A stretch of 28,911 bases of DNA from a virus (IMGVR_UViG_3300045738_002458:1-28911), one strand, 5' to 3'. Numbered from the stretch's first letter, positions 8,501 through 16,900 are shown. Notes: a model not told the origin generated them from the letters alone. Numbers and translations: made by a program.

Positions 8501-9328
8501 ACGTGACGCATGGCCTTCGCTAGTTTCTTCAAGTGTAATAACACGCGCTTTACTCTCACCATTGCTAGTCTCAAGAACGGCTACACGTTGGGCTTGTTCA
8601 TCCGTAATCGTCTCAAGGCCGACAATAGCCGAACCGTGCGAACCCGTTAATGATGAAAGACCTGTAATGTCGTTCTGAACGTTACCGATTGCGGTAGCAG
8701 CCGATGCAATTTTAGAATCAGCCAATGCAATATTAGACGTAAGACGAGTGTCCGTAGACTTAATAGTTGCGTCTAGCCCTTCGACAGCCGTATCAATGCG
8801 AGATACGCCATCTGTAATGCGCTCGTCAGTAGTTACAATAAGGGCATTAGCCTTATTTAGCGATACAGTGAAGTTGTGTTCCGCAGTCGCAAGTGCCGAG
8901 GCTAAGCCACCATCTGCGGCCTTAAGGCGTGACTCTACATCATCGACCGCAACGGCAATGTCATCTTGTTTGGTGAGTATTTCATTGAGGACTTCTGGAT
9001 CAACGTCATCACCATCAGTACCTTTGATTAGCGACCAATCGAAAATACTTGGGTCAGCTAGTTTGGGTTGTTCAGTAGTTTGGCCTACTGCGAAGCCTAT
9101 ATATTCTTTGCCCTCTGGCAATAGGCTTATGCCGTTACCTTGTTCATCATCAGCGTAGGCTTTCCACACATGGTAAGCGGGGCCTACGGCCTCTGCATTC
9201 AGGTCGATTACGTGCCAAGCACCCTCTAACCTAGAATAAAACGCCGTATGGTCTACCCATACCGCGTTTCTCTTAACTTTTACCGATACGACTTGTTGCC
9301 AAGTCCCATTTACTTTTATAGCTGACAT
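2543..9328 (-). CDS. Giant tail fibre protein with coiled-coil repeat shaft
   Basis: The 2,261-residue product is the likely long receptor-binding fibre. Residues 1-45 have two G-x-W segments (NGTWQQV, EGAWHVI) typical of tail-attachment ends; 50-110 resemble the ADDEQGNG...GTDGDD module of phage tail proteins. Residues 263-731 are nine heptad repeats (see repeat entry). Residues about 784-857 resemble the C-terminal fibre module of lambda J (ANGKVSGV, then FPFYFSEDRN and LDEAVIRQLS). After that come beta-rich fibre segments with LGKTATATNADKL and YHTGNTSH motifs, and a compact C-terminal domain that is the probable receptor-binding tip. No S74 self-cleaving chaperone is visible; a separate chaperone gene follows. 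It starts 13 bases after the adaptor gene. Confidence 0.9.
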   Translation of the reverse strand: MSAIKVNGTWQQVVSVKVKRNAVWVDHTAFYSRLEGAWHVIDLNAEAVGPAYHVWKAYADDEQGNGISLLPEGKEYIGFAVGQTTEQPKLADPSIFDWSLIKGTDGDDVDPEVLNEILTKQDDIAVAVDDVESRLKAADGGLASALATAEHNFTVSLNKANALIVTTDERITDGVSRIDTAVEGLDATIKSTDTRLTSNIALADSKIASAATAIGNVQNDITGLSSLTGSHGSAIVGLETITDEQAQRVAVLETSNGESKARVITLEETSEGHASRLTNVETKSTSAVTKADAAQGSANAANTKVATVSNRVTGLEETSEGHASRLTNVETKSTSAVTKADAAQGSANSANTKVATVTNRVGTLEETSTGHASRLTSVETASTTAESKADDAQGTADSGVIKANAAQAKANSVDTRVTTVTNRVGTLEETSTGHASRLTNVETKSTSAVTKADDAQDTANAATTIATAATNRVSTLEETSEGHASRLSTVETKAVTAVTKADDAQGTADSGVSKANTAQAKANLATTKVTAVTNRVGTLEETSAGHASRLTNVETTATTATTKADAAQAKANSANTKVTAVTNRVVTLESTSTGHASRLTTVETKATTGVNKANAAQTKANSADSKATSATNRVSSLEETSEDYATRFTAVETVADSAVDKADTAQSAADAADNKAVAATNRVTTLEETSSDYATRFTSVESRAEIGVSKANTAQSTANTANSRAVDARSRATVLEQATADSAARIEEVNSNQNGAVASAKSIARAYTDSTTGILKAERVIKADANGKVSGVHLLSKGSGVDAGGKLYFQADEIAIVPPNWNGSSELDKSKFPFYFSEDRNYMYLDEAVIRQLSAETIDSGRLAVDGIAILSDDITMPPGAIREHMIDPAFKDGLVRVSPDGVVLGGTQSITSKGVGFNKKISVPALKSGGSAQTMNFSVSGPNEAGLKDVAFDVTMKLNGAAHNFTVGKATIRLSANINYSTEEGGHRLYRTSFNFSEQVILPAPTKGLEYTYEFTISNITFNPKSVVSYNYADKLFFAVSVSEPTISSGGFITDVRWKDVKEQPSYLGIDTSGSSSYPRMFPANNPASSGSWVRTTSSGLLPYANNKSNLGTSSWKFKEVHSVNFYENGVSLGSKYLGKTATATNADKLDNINSSQFLRSDKGGTVEGQLTIRHTNVQLNLMDSTYENNYWQFDHQSGTLGFRYNGGDIAFRLNKGGTAAFAHEVSAPSFSESGTKLSSKYLGKTATATNADKLGGRSYATGITGNSIASRDSAGDIHSRLFRSRYGSQSDISGAIAFRNSTSDNYIRFCSNMSSVRAFVDVYSKGEANGRYLSSSENAVTSGRIVGVMDGKVALTANDGYGNANITFNHANGRPIRNGNAARIEVNTDASNDPFMSIGLGGSVTNGEATGLTDVLWLDLSEVKYRDNKIYHTGNTSHFAIKSESDSKYLGKDETAVRADFLEYHNQVVYGRSGLQASNVAGSGGEGTDNTALENPTNDWWYHITANHANGGGYYFDIACSFHTNRMMFKRVSSGSSGGWQEFFHTDNMGSGSGLDADKLDGFHATSFARIGTTSPTSDYLYVHRDSSNPAFYAVQSGAGDIARFITGSKGLTDYTRGALINNEGSVVTTGQLIAEASSIGSNQVAGIFKHPTRNANVAIVSKNASKGAFRFEANADEGELRIQTSTAGGAYSSAGGDRGNIAAFRRNGDFIVNGVVDINGGLRRGVHTFINSGDTWIRTNSDDGIYFSSHGGGLYMIDSEWVRTYGGKALFSSSTNSLQAINTDGGIRFKQQLYSTNPTGEGGIVGNYKTLGYGVDEMIWTIGTDWRTHATHFGLGYHYGREVDGERRHQIVIKQSGVIGIWLGMEGDARFNGVIRAKATTGVVSRVITYDDFLPSTPPAGLENTITASWIGAGAINARHLQVNSLVNNGGSYTSLKIAPDAVRPIALSRTDSAGKEISPIFYVDTKGNGFFDGKLSKNTVDIESIQDEARRQINPYYVGTVAGGTQSGTNKSLNTGGTYVLPAITVLGGKVNLSWVVSGSTSYLNGSGQQGYSTPNWRVEIFRGTTSNTRIVNRTYTGTSFQHVDNEYGSPSYGRWEGSSSIHIDDQISDNYAASGQRYTIRVTRLSGTSMAISVRSFTGKSPAFKQIQMKYDYTSLYYNAAGLANGNITLSDDYDKYEFLAVEGSEDNDDVMGITLIPTYVVKADVGKFDDKQFMLSSPLYDKYWRVSLQGKRGLIEHGENSLIRRIWGVNIVEKI
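5560..5605. repeat. Exact 46-bp direct repeat in the fibre gene, copy 1
   Basis: The same 46 bases occur at 5875-5920, an offset of 315 bases (105 codons), in frame. The repeated peptide is the KYLGKTATATNADKL fibre motif. Exact identity at DNA level suggests recent duplication or gene conversion inside the fibre shaft. Confidence 0.85.
5875..5920. repeat. Exact 46-bp direct repeat in the fibre gene, copy 2
   Basis: Second copy of the 46-bp repeat at 5560-5605. Flanking sequence differs on both sides, so only the LGKTATATNADKL motif segment is shared. Confidence 0.85.
7136..8542 (-). repeat. Nine-unit 147-bp (49-residue) coiled-coil repeat array
   Basis: Residues 263-731 of the fibre divide into nine units that start V-x-x-LEETS and end near TNR. 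Seven are 49 residues (exactly seven heptads). Units 3 and 5 are 63 residues because of an extra 14 (two heptads) around GVxKANxAQAKAN. DNA identity is high between units nearest the N-terminus: 8295-8386 and 8442-8533 are identical over 92 bases at an offset of 147. Units 7-9 are the most diverged (units 8-9 have DYATRF in place of GHASRL). The array should form a long trimeric coiled-coil rod. Confidence 0.9.
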
Positions 9329-9340
9329 TGAGGATTTCCA

Positions 9341-9724
9341 TTAGGGAGCTGCGACAATCCAAATGTCACCATCTTTACCCTGCCCCGCACTCGGCGCAGT
9401 GGTGGAAACGGTGACTCGATTCCCTAGCTTCTCTAATGTGTCACTGACTTGTGCTGCAAGTCGAGTGTTTGTGGTTGCTGACACACTTCGCATAATACCA
9501 TACAACATGTTCGACTTAGTAATTAAGTTGTACGGTCTATCAATAAGAATTGTAGAATCATCAATGACTTCGGTCACTTCGTAGACACGGTTATCAAGGG
9601 AGAACATATCGCCCTCAACAGGTCTATTTGCCGCTGATTTCCAATACGTGCCAACACCCTTTACCACAGCGCTGTCTTTCGTCATTGTGATAACACCCGT
9701 TCTGTACCATCTGCTAGTGCTCAT
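9341..9724 (-). CDS. Short fibre-adaptor or fibre-associated structural protein
   Basis: The 127-residue product begins WYRTGVITMTKDSAVVKGVG and continues with GDMFSLDNRVYEVTEV. This is the pattern of small beta-sandwich modules found at the base of phage fibres and spikes (a Y-x-x-G-T-V repeat, then GD-x-F and YEV). The C-terminal VSTTAPSAGQGKDGDIW is a linker seen in many tail proteins. It overlaps the upstream J-like gene by ATGA and lies directly before the giant fibre, so a role joining the fibre to the tail is likely. No enzyme motif is visible. Confidence 0.6.
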   Translation of the reverse strand: MSTSRWYRTGVITMTKDSAVVKGVGTYWKSAANRPVEGDMFSLDNRVYEVTEVIDDSTILIDRPYNLITKSNMLYGIMRSVSATTNTRLAAQVSDTLEKLGNRVTVSTTAPSAGQGKDGDIWIVAAP

Positions 9725-11670
9725 AGAAAATCTACCTCATACATGTAAAGGCCTTTCACGCTATTGAACGTGTTGCCTGATTTGAATACGTCCGCAACAA
9801 TCGCTGACTGCTGGACTAGAATGTTGTCGTTTACGTCTGGAACAAGAACAACGGCGAACGTATGTTCTGCGGTACTTGCAGGAATATTGCAGCCCAGCTG
9901 AACCGTTACCGAACCTTCTTCGTTCGCGTTATGTGAATGGAATTTTTGGACTACTGAGCCATCGAGCAACAGGTATACGTCAAAGTTACTTGATGAACCG
10001 CCACCGCCTTGATGGTCAAGTGCTATGCCGCTTATGACAAGAACCCGATCACTTTCAGCACCTATTACACCGGGCGACACTTTGCCTGAGATAAGGGCGA
10101 ACTTCTCGTTTCTATGCACGGTGAAATCATCTTGGATAACAACAACTGTACGGTCGACGATATCGCCCTCGATGTTCTTGGCTTTCAACGTCCCTTCAAT
10201 GGTGCAAGACTCGTCAATGCGGACGTTCTTCATGTAGCCATTTGTCGCAGCCAAGTTGCCCTCAAAGAACCCGTCTTTAGCGCGCATTACACCTTCTTGC
10301 GTTACGCTAAATCGGCTACCGATACTGAGGCTAGCACCTTCGATTGAGCCACCCTTAATCTTAGGGGAGCTAAACGACAGGCCAACCTTTACGTGCTCTG
10401 CGGTGATGTTTGCTGCCAACAGATTATATATCTCAGCATCTTGGATAAATGCTTTGTCGATTATCGTTTTGCCATCTTTAATGATGAACGGGAATAACTT
10501 TGACTCACCGCCCGTTACCGTAAATGACTGAGCATCGACCACGAAGCTAGTCTTGTTCCCATCGTTCAAGAACCCCACACCGCCTTGTAGGTCGCCAACC
10601 GTAGTTTTAACGCCCCATTGCGCGTTGTACTTGTTGGCCTCAGAAGCGGTGGCCGTTGCAAGTTGGTCTAGCGTTACGTTCGTACCGTTGTAATCAACAG
10701 TGAAGTTGCGTAGAGACTGTGCAATGCCGCCCGTGCTGCTGGACAGTACGGTATCGAACTCAGTAATCTTTGCCGATATTGATTTGCCTAGGTCGTTTTC
10801 CCACTTAGACTCAAGCTCTTGGATGCGTAGAACATAGGCTTCGTCCGCATTTACCGCTGCATGAATGCCTCCCGATAGGCGAGCGTAGTTCTTAGCGAAT
10901 TGCTGCTGAATAGTCTCACTTTGCACATGTTTTGAAATTGCACCACTGAGCGCTTGTTCGGCCAACATATCGCTAACTGACGCGCTATCGCCTAGCAATG
11001 CCGACAGATTCGAGTCACCTAGGCCAGTGCCTTGAAGCGATCTGTTTAGGGTGTCCAACACACTTAAGTCACTGCGCAACCATTTGAAGTTTTCGCCCTG
11101 TGCAATCTCATTGCTGTAATTAATCAATACCTGTTCAGGGGTATCGGACGTAGTGCCTTTTGTGCCCTCAGGTGAATGCACATCGCCTGTTACGTAATCG
11201 CGGTTAACGTGTCGAACCCAATAGATAAACGATTTAGAAGGTTCTACCATATCCGAGTAAAAGCCTGTCGATGACGAGCCAACAAACACCGCGTCAGCGA
11301 ACACAGGCGTATCATCAATAGCATTTGCTAGGTCTACACGATAAACCTCTGTGAACGCATACCACGAAGCACTAGACCTATCCCATTCGAGGCCTACCAT
11401 GTTGAACATGCCGAACACTTCAACATTAGTCGGTATGCTAGGTCGAGGGTCATTGAATGCTGTGACGACACCCGATTCAGTTTTGGTCATTAGCTGGCGC
11501 ATATCCACTGTGCCAACAGCCTGTTTGAAGTCACGGAACGTAACCGCTTTATCTAAGGAGTTGCCACGCCCCATGCCCGCTTGAATCTGTACAGTTTCAC
11601 GCAACGCCGAAAGGAACTGCTGGACAGAGCGGGATGCGTCACGCGGAACAGGCGGTAAAGCACGGCTCAT
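9721..11670 (-). CDS. Lambda J-like receptor-binding tail protein (DUF1983-type C-terminus)
   Basis: The product has 649 residues. Residues about 60-170 look like a fibronectin type III-like domain (PTNVEVFGMFNMVGLEWD, then WVRHVNRDYVTG). Residues about 170-310 are helical and probably coiled-coil. From about 335 it matches the C-terminal module of lambda host-specificity protein J: KYNAQWGVKT, FVVDAQSFTV, FPFIIKDGKTIIDKAFIQDA, AANITAEHVKVG. The last 130 residues are a beta-rich domain that may bind the receptor. The large N-terminal ring part of J, which belongs to long non-contractile tails, is missing. It starts at an ATGA overlap with a good AGAGGA site. It may be a second, shorter fibre beside the giant one. 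Confidence 0.75.
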   Translation of the reverse strand: MSRALPPVPRDASRSVQQFLSALRETVQIQAGMGRGNSLDKAVTFRDFKQAVGTVDMRQLMTKTESGVVTAFNDPRPSIPTNVEVFGMFNMVGLEWDRSSASWYAFTEVYRVDLANAIDDTPVFADAVFVGSSSTGFYSDMVEPSKSFIYWVRHVNRDYVTGDVHSPEGTKGTTSDTPEQVLINYSNEIAQGENFKWLRSDLSVLDTLNRSLQGTGLGDSNLSALLGDSASVSDMLAEQALSGAISKHVQSETIQQQFAKNYARLSGGIHAAVNADEAYVLRIQELESKWENDLGKSISAKITEFDTVLSSSTGGIAQSLRNFTVDYNGTNVTLDQLATATASEANKYNAQWGVKTTVGDLQGGVGFLNDGNKTSFVVDAQSFTVTGGESKLFPFIIKDGKTIIDKAFIQDAEIYNLLAANITAEHVKVGLSFSSPKIKGGSIEGASLSIGSRFSVTQEGVMRAKDGFFEGNLAATNGYMKNVRIDESCTIEGTLKAKNIEGDIVDRTVVVIQDDFTVHRNEKFALISGKVSPGVIGAESDRVLVISGIALDHQGGGGSSSNFDVYLLLDGSVVQKFHSHNANEEGSVTVQLGCNIPASTAEHTFAVVLVPDVNDNILVQQSAIVADVFKSGNTFNSVKGLYMYEVDFL

Positions 11671-13484
11671 ACAAGTTCCTCTGGCGCTTGAGCTAATTGA
11701 ATATCGCGAATTTCTAGCGGGACAGCTTGGCTAATTGGGTCAACGCCCACACGCCATCTGAACGCACGGCTATTAAACGGCAAGTAGAAGAACGTAGGGC
11801 TAGCCACTTCTTTCGTATAGCTAACAATCTCGCCTGTAAGTGCATGGTCATACTCAACACGAAGACGCACGGGGTATTGGTTCGCACGTACTTTTGCAAT
11901 GTTGAAACACGTTGGGTCATTGAACACATACGTTTTTGAAGTCCACTCGACAGGCATAACAGCATCGCTACTAGAATCGAACAACATAAGCTCTCGGCTA
12001 TCAGTGTCGATGTAAGCAAGGTCGTTTGTTTCCTCAAGCTCAACGAATGATTCAGCGCTGATGTCAACGGTTCGTATGCCCGCATTTGGATCAATAGCAT
12101 CAAACACAAACGTTTTGCCGACCGTTGGGCAATGAACAAACACCTTGTTATCTGAGTTCGCTAATCGCATGGTAGATGGGTCAAGCGCGCGCCATTCGTC
12201 AGACTCGATAAAGCCTGTGCTAACGTTAGCCATTGAATAGCTTTCAATACGGAATAGGCCGACCTCACTCGCGAAGTAGACAGCCCCCGCCACCTCAGTC
12301 GAGCCGTGTGGACTTGAGCAAGGAACTGGATCAGCAAGTCTAGCCGCATCCATTGACTCAGGATGAACACCTTGAATTATGTAGGGAACGCCCGTAGTTA
12401 ACACAACAAGGTTTGAACCTGATGGTTGGATGGTCACGATGTCTTCTTGGAACACTTTGTAATACTTCACAGGCCACGCGTAGAAAGCTCCTGGCTCTGC
12501 AAAACATAAGATTCGTTTGTTATGGCCGACAAGTATATCCGCGCCCATGACCGCAATCTTTTCCATTGCGCCACTAGGGAAAAGCGCAGCATTGGTATCA
12601 GGTGCGCCCACCCAATCCTCGTTGATAGGGGCATCAAGTAAGTCGCCACTGTACGCGCTATCCACATACGTTAATTGTGTGCTAGGAATTTCAGCAACGA
12701 ACTGAAACACACTCTTACCCGATGTGCCCAAGTTAGTGCGGTAGATACGGGTTTTAGCTGTTGTCTTGCGAAGTGGATCAGCCGAAAGTAAAGAGTCTGG
12801 AACATCTGGCAACGTAAGCGTAACCGCTGTTGTGTTTATATATTCCCACTCACGGATAGTCACTAAATCGGTCGGGTCAGACAGCGCGCTTAATCTGCCC
12901 CACGCATCAACATAACAGATAGCGTATACAACTTCTGACAGGTCATACTCACTAACCTCAGGGTCAGTGAAAGGACGAACGCCAACGATTCCATCGCCAT
13001 TACTGTCCGTTCCTTCTTCAAAGTCAGGCGGCATTTCTTCACCTCCATCACCATTCGCCACCGCTTCTGATACCCACTTTTCAGCATCACCCGTTGTCAC
13101 TCCGACAATAGATAAAGGCACTGGAACATTGAGCGGATAAGAGGCCGCTGGGTATGGCCCTCCCCCTTCTTCTGCGTCCAAGTTGTATGCGACTTGTGGG
13201 TCAGTATCTTTTGAAGCTATAACAACAAAGTCGTACGCATCATTCTTAAGAGGCGCTTTAACCGCGTATGTAACTTGCGGCCAAGAGAACCATTCGTTGC
13301 GGTACTTGAACATAGACTTAGCATTGCTACGGCCATACTGACCAAGCGACACAGGCATTGCCCACGGCTCAAGAATGCCCCGCTCAGATTTAGTATTATG
13401 CGATACGGTAGCGTAACCATCGGGCACTTGTTCATCATCAAACTTTGGTGCAGTGCCCAAGAACGCATTGAAGAGGATTTTCAT
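11667..13484 (-). CDS. Podoviral tail nozzle or tail-stabilisation protein
   Basis: The 605-residue product begins MKILFNAFLGTAPKFDDEQV and is beta-rich throughout. The repeated blocks (DILVGHNKRILCFAEPGAFY, GAVYFASEVGLFRIESYS, NKVFVHCPTVGKTFVFDAI) look like blades of a beta-propeller, as in T7 gp12 nozzle and related podoviral proteins. Loop DSNGDGIVG at 160-168 has the spacing of a calcium-binding EF-hand-like loop. By family and position it should form the distal tail tube below the adaptors and carry the fibres. It overlaps the M15 peptidase gene as TAATG and has little ribosome-binding site of its own, so coupling is likely. The order here (after the ejection proteins) differs from T7, where the nozzle precedes them. 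Confidence 0.6.
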   Translation of the reverse strand: MKILFNAFLGTAPKFDDEQVPDGYATVSHNTKSERGILEPWAMPVSLGQYGRSNAKSMFKYRNEWFSWPQVTYAVKAPLKNDAYDFVVIASKDTDPQVAYNLDAEEGGGPYPAASYPLNVPVPLSIVGVTTGDAEKWVSEAVANGDGGEEMPPDFEEGTDSNGDGIVGVRPFTDPEVSEYDLSEVVYAICYVDAWGRLSALSDPTDLVTIREWEYINTTAVTLTLPDVPDSLLSADPLRKTTAKTRIYRTNLGTSGKSVFQFVAEIPSTQLTYVDSAYSGDLLDAPINEDWVGAPDTNAALFPSGAMEKIAVMGADILVGHNKRILCFAEPGAFYAWPVKYYKVFQEDIVTIQPSGSNLVVLTTGVPYIIQGVHPESMDAARLADPVPCSSPHGSTEVAGAVYFASEVGLFRIESYSMANVSTGFIESDEWRALDPSTMRLANSDNKVFVHCPTVGKTFVFDAIDPNAGIRTVDISAESFVELEETNDLAYIDTDSRELMLFDSSSDAVMPVEWTSKTYVFNDPTCFNIAKVRANQYPVRLRVEYDHALTGEIVSYTKEVASPTFFYLPFNSRAFRWRVGVDPISQAVPLEIRDIQLAQAPEELV

Positions 13485-13858
13485 TAGCTATATGTCCACG
13501 ACACTGGTTCAGCCGACAAGCGCCAATCAATGTGTAGGAAGGAGTTGCCGAAGCCGAAGCCCTTAGCGCCAAGCTTAAGTGCAAGCGCAACAATACGCAT
13601 ACGTTTAACACCCCATCCCACGCGAATGTCGAATGCTACGCCATTAAAATGTTGACCAGGCTTAGCCTTTCGAGCTTCGTCTGGGTGCTGCGCGCATCGG
13701 AACGCACTAGACAAGCCCAATGCGCCTACTTCTTCACGTATTTTTTGCAGCATACTGAGTGCAAACGGGTCACATTCATTAGGTACTTCACCCTTACAAA
13801 TGTCGCACGTGCATCGTAGTTCGCTAGCTGCGAAATGTTTTGTTTTTGGTTCTGCCAC
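13484..13858 (-). CDS. M15-type D-Ala-D-Ala/L-Ala-D-Glu metallopeptidase (endolysin or entry enzyme)
   Basis: This 124-residue protein is a complete Peptidase_M15_3-type domain: HFAASELRC near the start, SSAFRC at 50-55, then zinc ligands His70 and Asp77 in QHFNGVAFDIR and His109 in FLHIDWR, ending with the usual W-x-Y. It would cut peptidoglycan cross-links or stem peptides. The start is GTG (MAEPKTKHF); AGGG nine bases upstream is the only ribosome-binding site and lies in a hairpin arm. No signal peptide or holin is adjacent. Its place between the giant ejection protein and the nozzle allows two roles: lysis endolysin, or virion-borne enzyme for entry. An extra Cys pair in CTCDIC (17-21) is notable. 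Confidence 0.9.
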   Translation of the reverse strand: MAEPKTKHFAASELRCTCDICKGEVPNECDPFALSMLQKIREEVGALGLSSAFRCAQHPDEARKAKPGQHFNGVAFDIRVGWGVKRMRIVALALKLGAKGFGFGNSFLHIDWRLSAEPVSWTYS

Positions 13859-13861
13859 GAT

Positions 13862-13892
13862 AATGCCCTATTAGTATTACTATTAGGGCATT
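13862..13892 (-). promoter_or_regulatory. RNA hairpin covering the ribosome-binding site of the M15 gene
   Basis: AATGCCCTA and TAGGGCATT are perfect arms; extending inwards gives 14-bp arms with one mismatch and a 3-base loop. There is no T-run, so it is not a normal terminator. The AGGG that precedes the GTG start by about nine bases lies in the 3' arm, so folding should hide it. It could also be an RNase processing site. Confidence 0.55.
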
Positions 13893-13893
13893 G

Positions 13894-13909
13894 TAACAGT
13901 ATTACTACT
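13894..13909 (-). promoter_or_regulatory. Recurrent intergenic element, copy B
   Basis: On the minus strand this reads AGTAGTAATACTGTTA, identical over 16 bases to copy C (20695-20710). It begins right at the stop codon of the giant protein gene and is followed by the hairpin before the M15 gene. The preceding bases TTAAATAA also match the context of copy D. Promoter element or protein-binding site is likely; no good sigma-70 promoter overlaps it. Confidence 0.5.
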
Positions 13910-16900
13910 TTATTTAATCAAATTCTTGACCCCCTCATTGATTGGTTGCGCAAGCCAAGGGATTTGGTTAGCAAGCGGGACAATACGGCTCGGCTGCATT
14001 TCAAGCGTCGCAACGTCCACAGCGAATTGGGCACTTGGCCCTGCTGCCGCCACAACGGGGTGATTACCATATGTAGTGCCCGCATATATTGACTCCGCCA
14101 TTGTCGCAGGACCGAGAAGTCCAGTAGCCGCAAAGACAGCTCCGCCCCAATCCCCTATGTTACGTTCGCCCTGCCATTTAGGACGACCAAACGGGTATCG
14201 AATCTGTTCACGGATAGTCTCTGCAACCAACGCAAGAGGCACGGCAACTGCAGCGGTTACAGCAACAGCCATCATAGGATTGACACTGCTGTCCTTGTCC
14301 TTGAAGCCTTTTGCTAATGACTTGTGCACGTTATCGTAGAAGCCATAGAAGAACTTCTTAAGTGTGGTGACAAGCAGGAAACGTGGGTCATTCGCCACTA
14401 ATGGGAGCTGAGTAGCGCGCGGATTCGTAACAGCCTCATTCACAAATTGGTGAACAGCATCACGATAGCGTTTACCCGCTGGCGTATTCAGGTCGGCTTT
14501 ATCCTTGAACTCCGTAACATCTTTAGCAGTAACGCCTAGCTCTTTCAAACGGGCAACACCGCTCGTTCCTTCTTCAACGGCACGTATCATGTAGCGTTCA
14601 GCCGCTTTCGTTGCAATTGCGCGTGTCATCTTAGTTACATAATTCTGACCATTCAGCTTGAACACAGTGCCTTGTATCTTCTGCGACACACGGCCTGTCG
14701 ATAGGTCATTCATGTTGTACATTTCTTGTAGCGAATGCTCGATAGCGTCATTGGTTATAATGTCGTAATCACGTGCCACCTTGTACATTTTCTCACGACC
14801 TACGCTTGTCAAAACGCTTTTAGCATCGTTGAGCATTCCATCGGTATCACCACGCATACGTGCGTAAGTTGCCGCAACCTCAGGGATACTCGCTAGGCCA
14901 GTGAACCACAGAACAGTAGCCGCTTGGAAACCAAGTGCCGCAGAGTTAAGGGCGCGTAACTTAGGTGACATACTCATACCTAATCGCCCTGTCACACCTT
15001 GGTAAAGTTTAGAGAACTCGTGGCGATTGCCCGTATGTACTTCACTTTGAATACGGTTAAACTCGCCATTAGAATCCCATTTGCCATCTACCATTGAGCC
15101 ATGCGTTTTGTTCCATGCTGACCAGCTTGTAGCCGAATTAACTAGACGCAACAAGTGGCGCGGCGCATCGGTGTCAACGAACTTACCCTCTTTCAGCTTA
15201 TCGTAAAGTGGGTCAAGTACCTTACGGCCTGCTCTTGGTGGGTTCGACAGCTCTGGGCGAATAGCAAACTCAGGGTAGCCACGACCATCTAAAATAGACT
15301 CTAAGAGCGATTCAGGATTCTTTACATTACCTTCGCGGAGGATAGACAAAAAGCCCTCTCTATTGCGCTCAATAACGTGTGTGTCTAAATGCACCTTAGA
15401 ACTTACTGACTCAAACGATTTGTCGTTTTTACGGGTGTATTCATTCAGGTCTTTAAGGAATGCCTCGTACTTAGTACGTTCAGGACTATTCACGTTGCGT
15501 ATGGTGTCCTCATAGCCTTTCTGAATGGCTTTGTTGTTGCCAACATCTTTGCCTATTCTTGAGGCGTAATACTCCGTAGCGTTTCGCTGAATGGCCGTAA
15601 ACTTATCTGCGCGTAGTGCTGCGTCAGGATGGATGCGTTCAAGGCGCGTACGTGTCATTTCTAACAAGCGAAACATAGATTTCTTCGCTAGGCCACGGTT
15701 ACGTTTAACAACTTTCATCAGTTTACGATTAAGCTGTATCTTACGGCCTTTGCTAACATCAGTGCCCACTCCAACATCGTTGTCCTTGTGGCTCTTGAGT
15801 GCCAGTTCCGCTATTTCCATACGTCTTTGTGCTTCTGACAGGATAGCGGCCTTAACATCGACTCCCTCTTTTGAGGAATCAGCTACCGCTTTAATACCTT
15901 TAAGGCGCTCCAATCGGTGCTTTGCCTGTACCATATCGCGGTGAACATCTGACGCATTACCGAAGTCACCTTTATTAACGAATGGCTTGCGTGAGTTATT
16001 ACGTTCTTGATTACCTACTGCATGTAACAGGTCGCTTGGTGCATTGTCCAAATCACCGTGCGCGTTACGAATAGCAGTTTTACTGTGGCCTTTAACATCA
16101 TCACGGCGTATTGCGTCAACAAGTGATCGCTTCATGGCGCGTCTTGCTTCGGTATGCTCCACTCTGGCGCGCTCTACTTCGGCAACCATATCATCGCCCT
16201 TGCTCTTTTTGGCAAGTTCAAAGTCTTCGCGAGCTTTGGCTGCATTCTCAGTTAGTGCCTCACGGGTAGCCGTTTCCTTTTTGCCGCTAAGGTTTTCAGT
16301 TTTACGTGTTTTGCGGATTGCGCCACGAGTGTTAGCGACTTCCGATATTTCATCACGGTTAGCGATTTCATTGTCTACACGTTCTGATTTGATCGTAAGC
16401 TCACCGCCATCTTTAGCCGCTTGCTCGTAGTCTTTATCGAACACGCCCGAACGCGCATCACGAAGTATGTCATCGCCTCGTTCTTCTGAGATTTTGCCTT
16501 CATCAATTGAGCGCTGAACCAGTGTATGCACATCATCGTAAGAGACTTCATCGCGGTACACATTGCCAATATCCTCAGGCATAAGGTCAGACAGTGTGCG
16601 AGTCTTGCGCATATTGCCCTCAATACCCGACACCAACGAAACCAACTCTTTGGGCAGCAAGTCACCCACTTTTACCGCGTGTTCTGCGGTAGCGATAACG
16701 GTCTTAAGCTCTGGGGCATCCGACAGTTTTAACCCAATCTTACGAAGCAATGGCCTAACAGCACGGTCAACATGAGGCGCACGAACAACATCAACTTTTT
16801 TGTTGTACTTACGGCCTTTGTGGTAAACATTAGCGCGTATTGCACCCATAGTTACCGACGCAAGCTTGTCGCCATTCATACGGTAAACAACGGAATCGTC

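Noticed and set aside
7938-8678. Plus-strand open frames through the fibre repeat array
   Set aside because: They mirror the repeated coding sequence (repetitive ALVTALVDLVSTLVKRDA product) and arise because the repeat lacks stops on the other strand.
13880-13909. T7-type promoter, because TAATAC occurs in the recurrent element
   Set aside because: Only the first six bases agree; the rest of the T7 consensus is absent in all copies.
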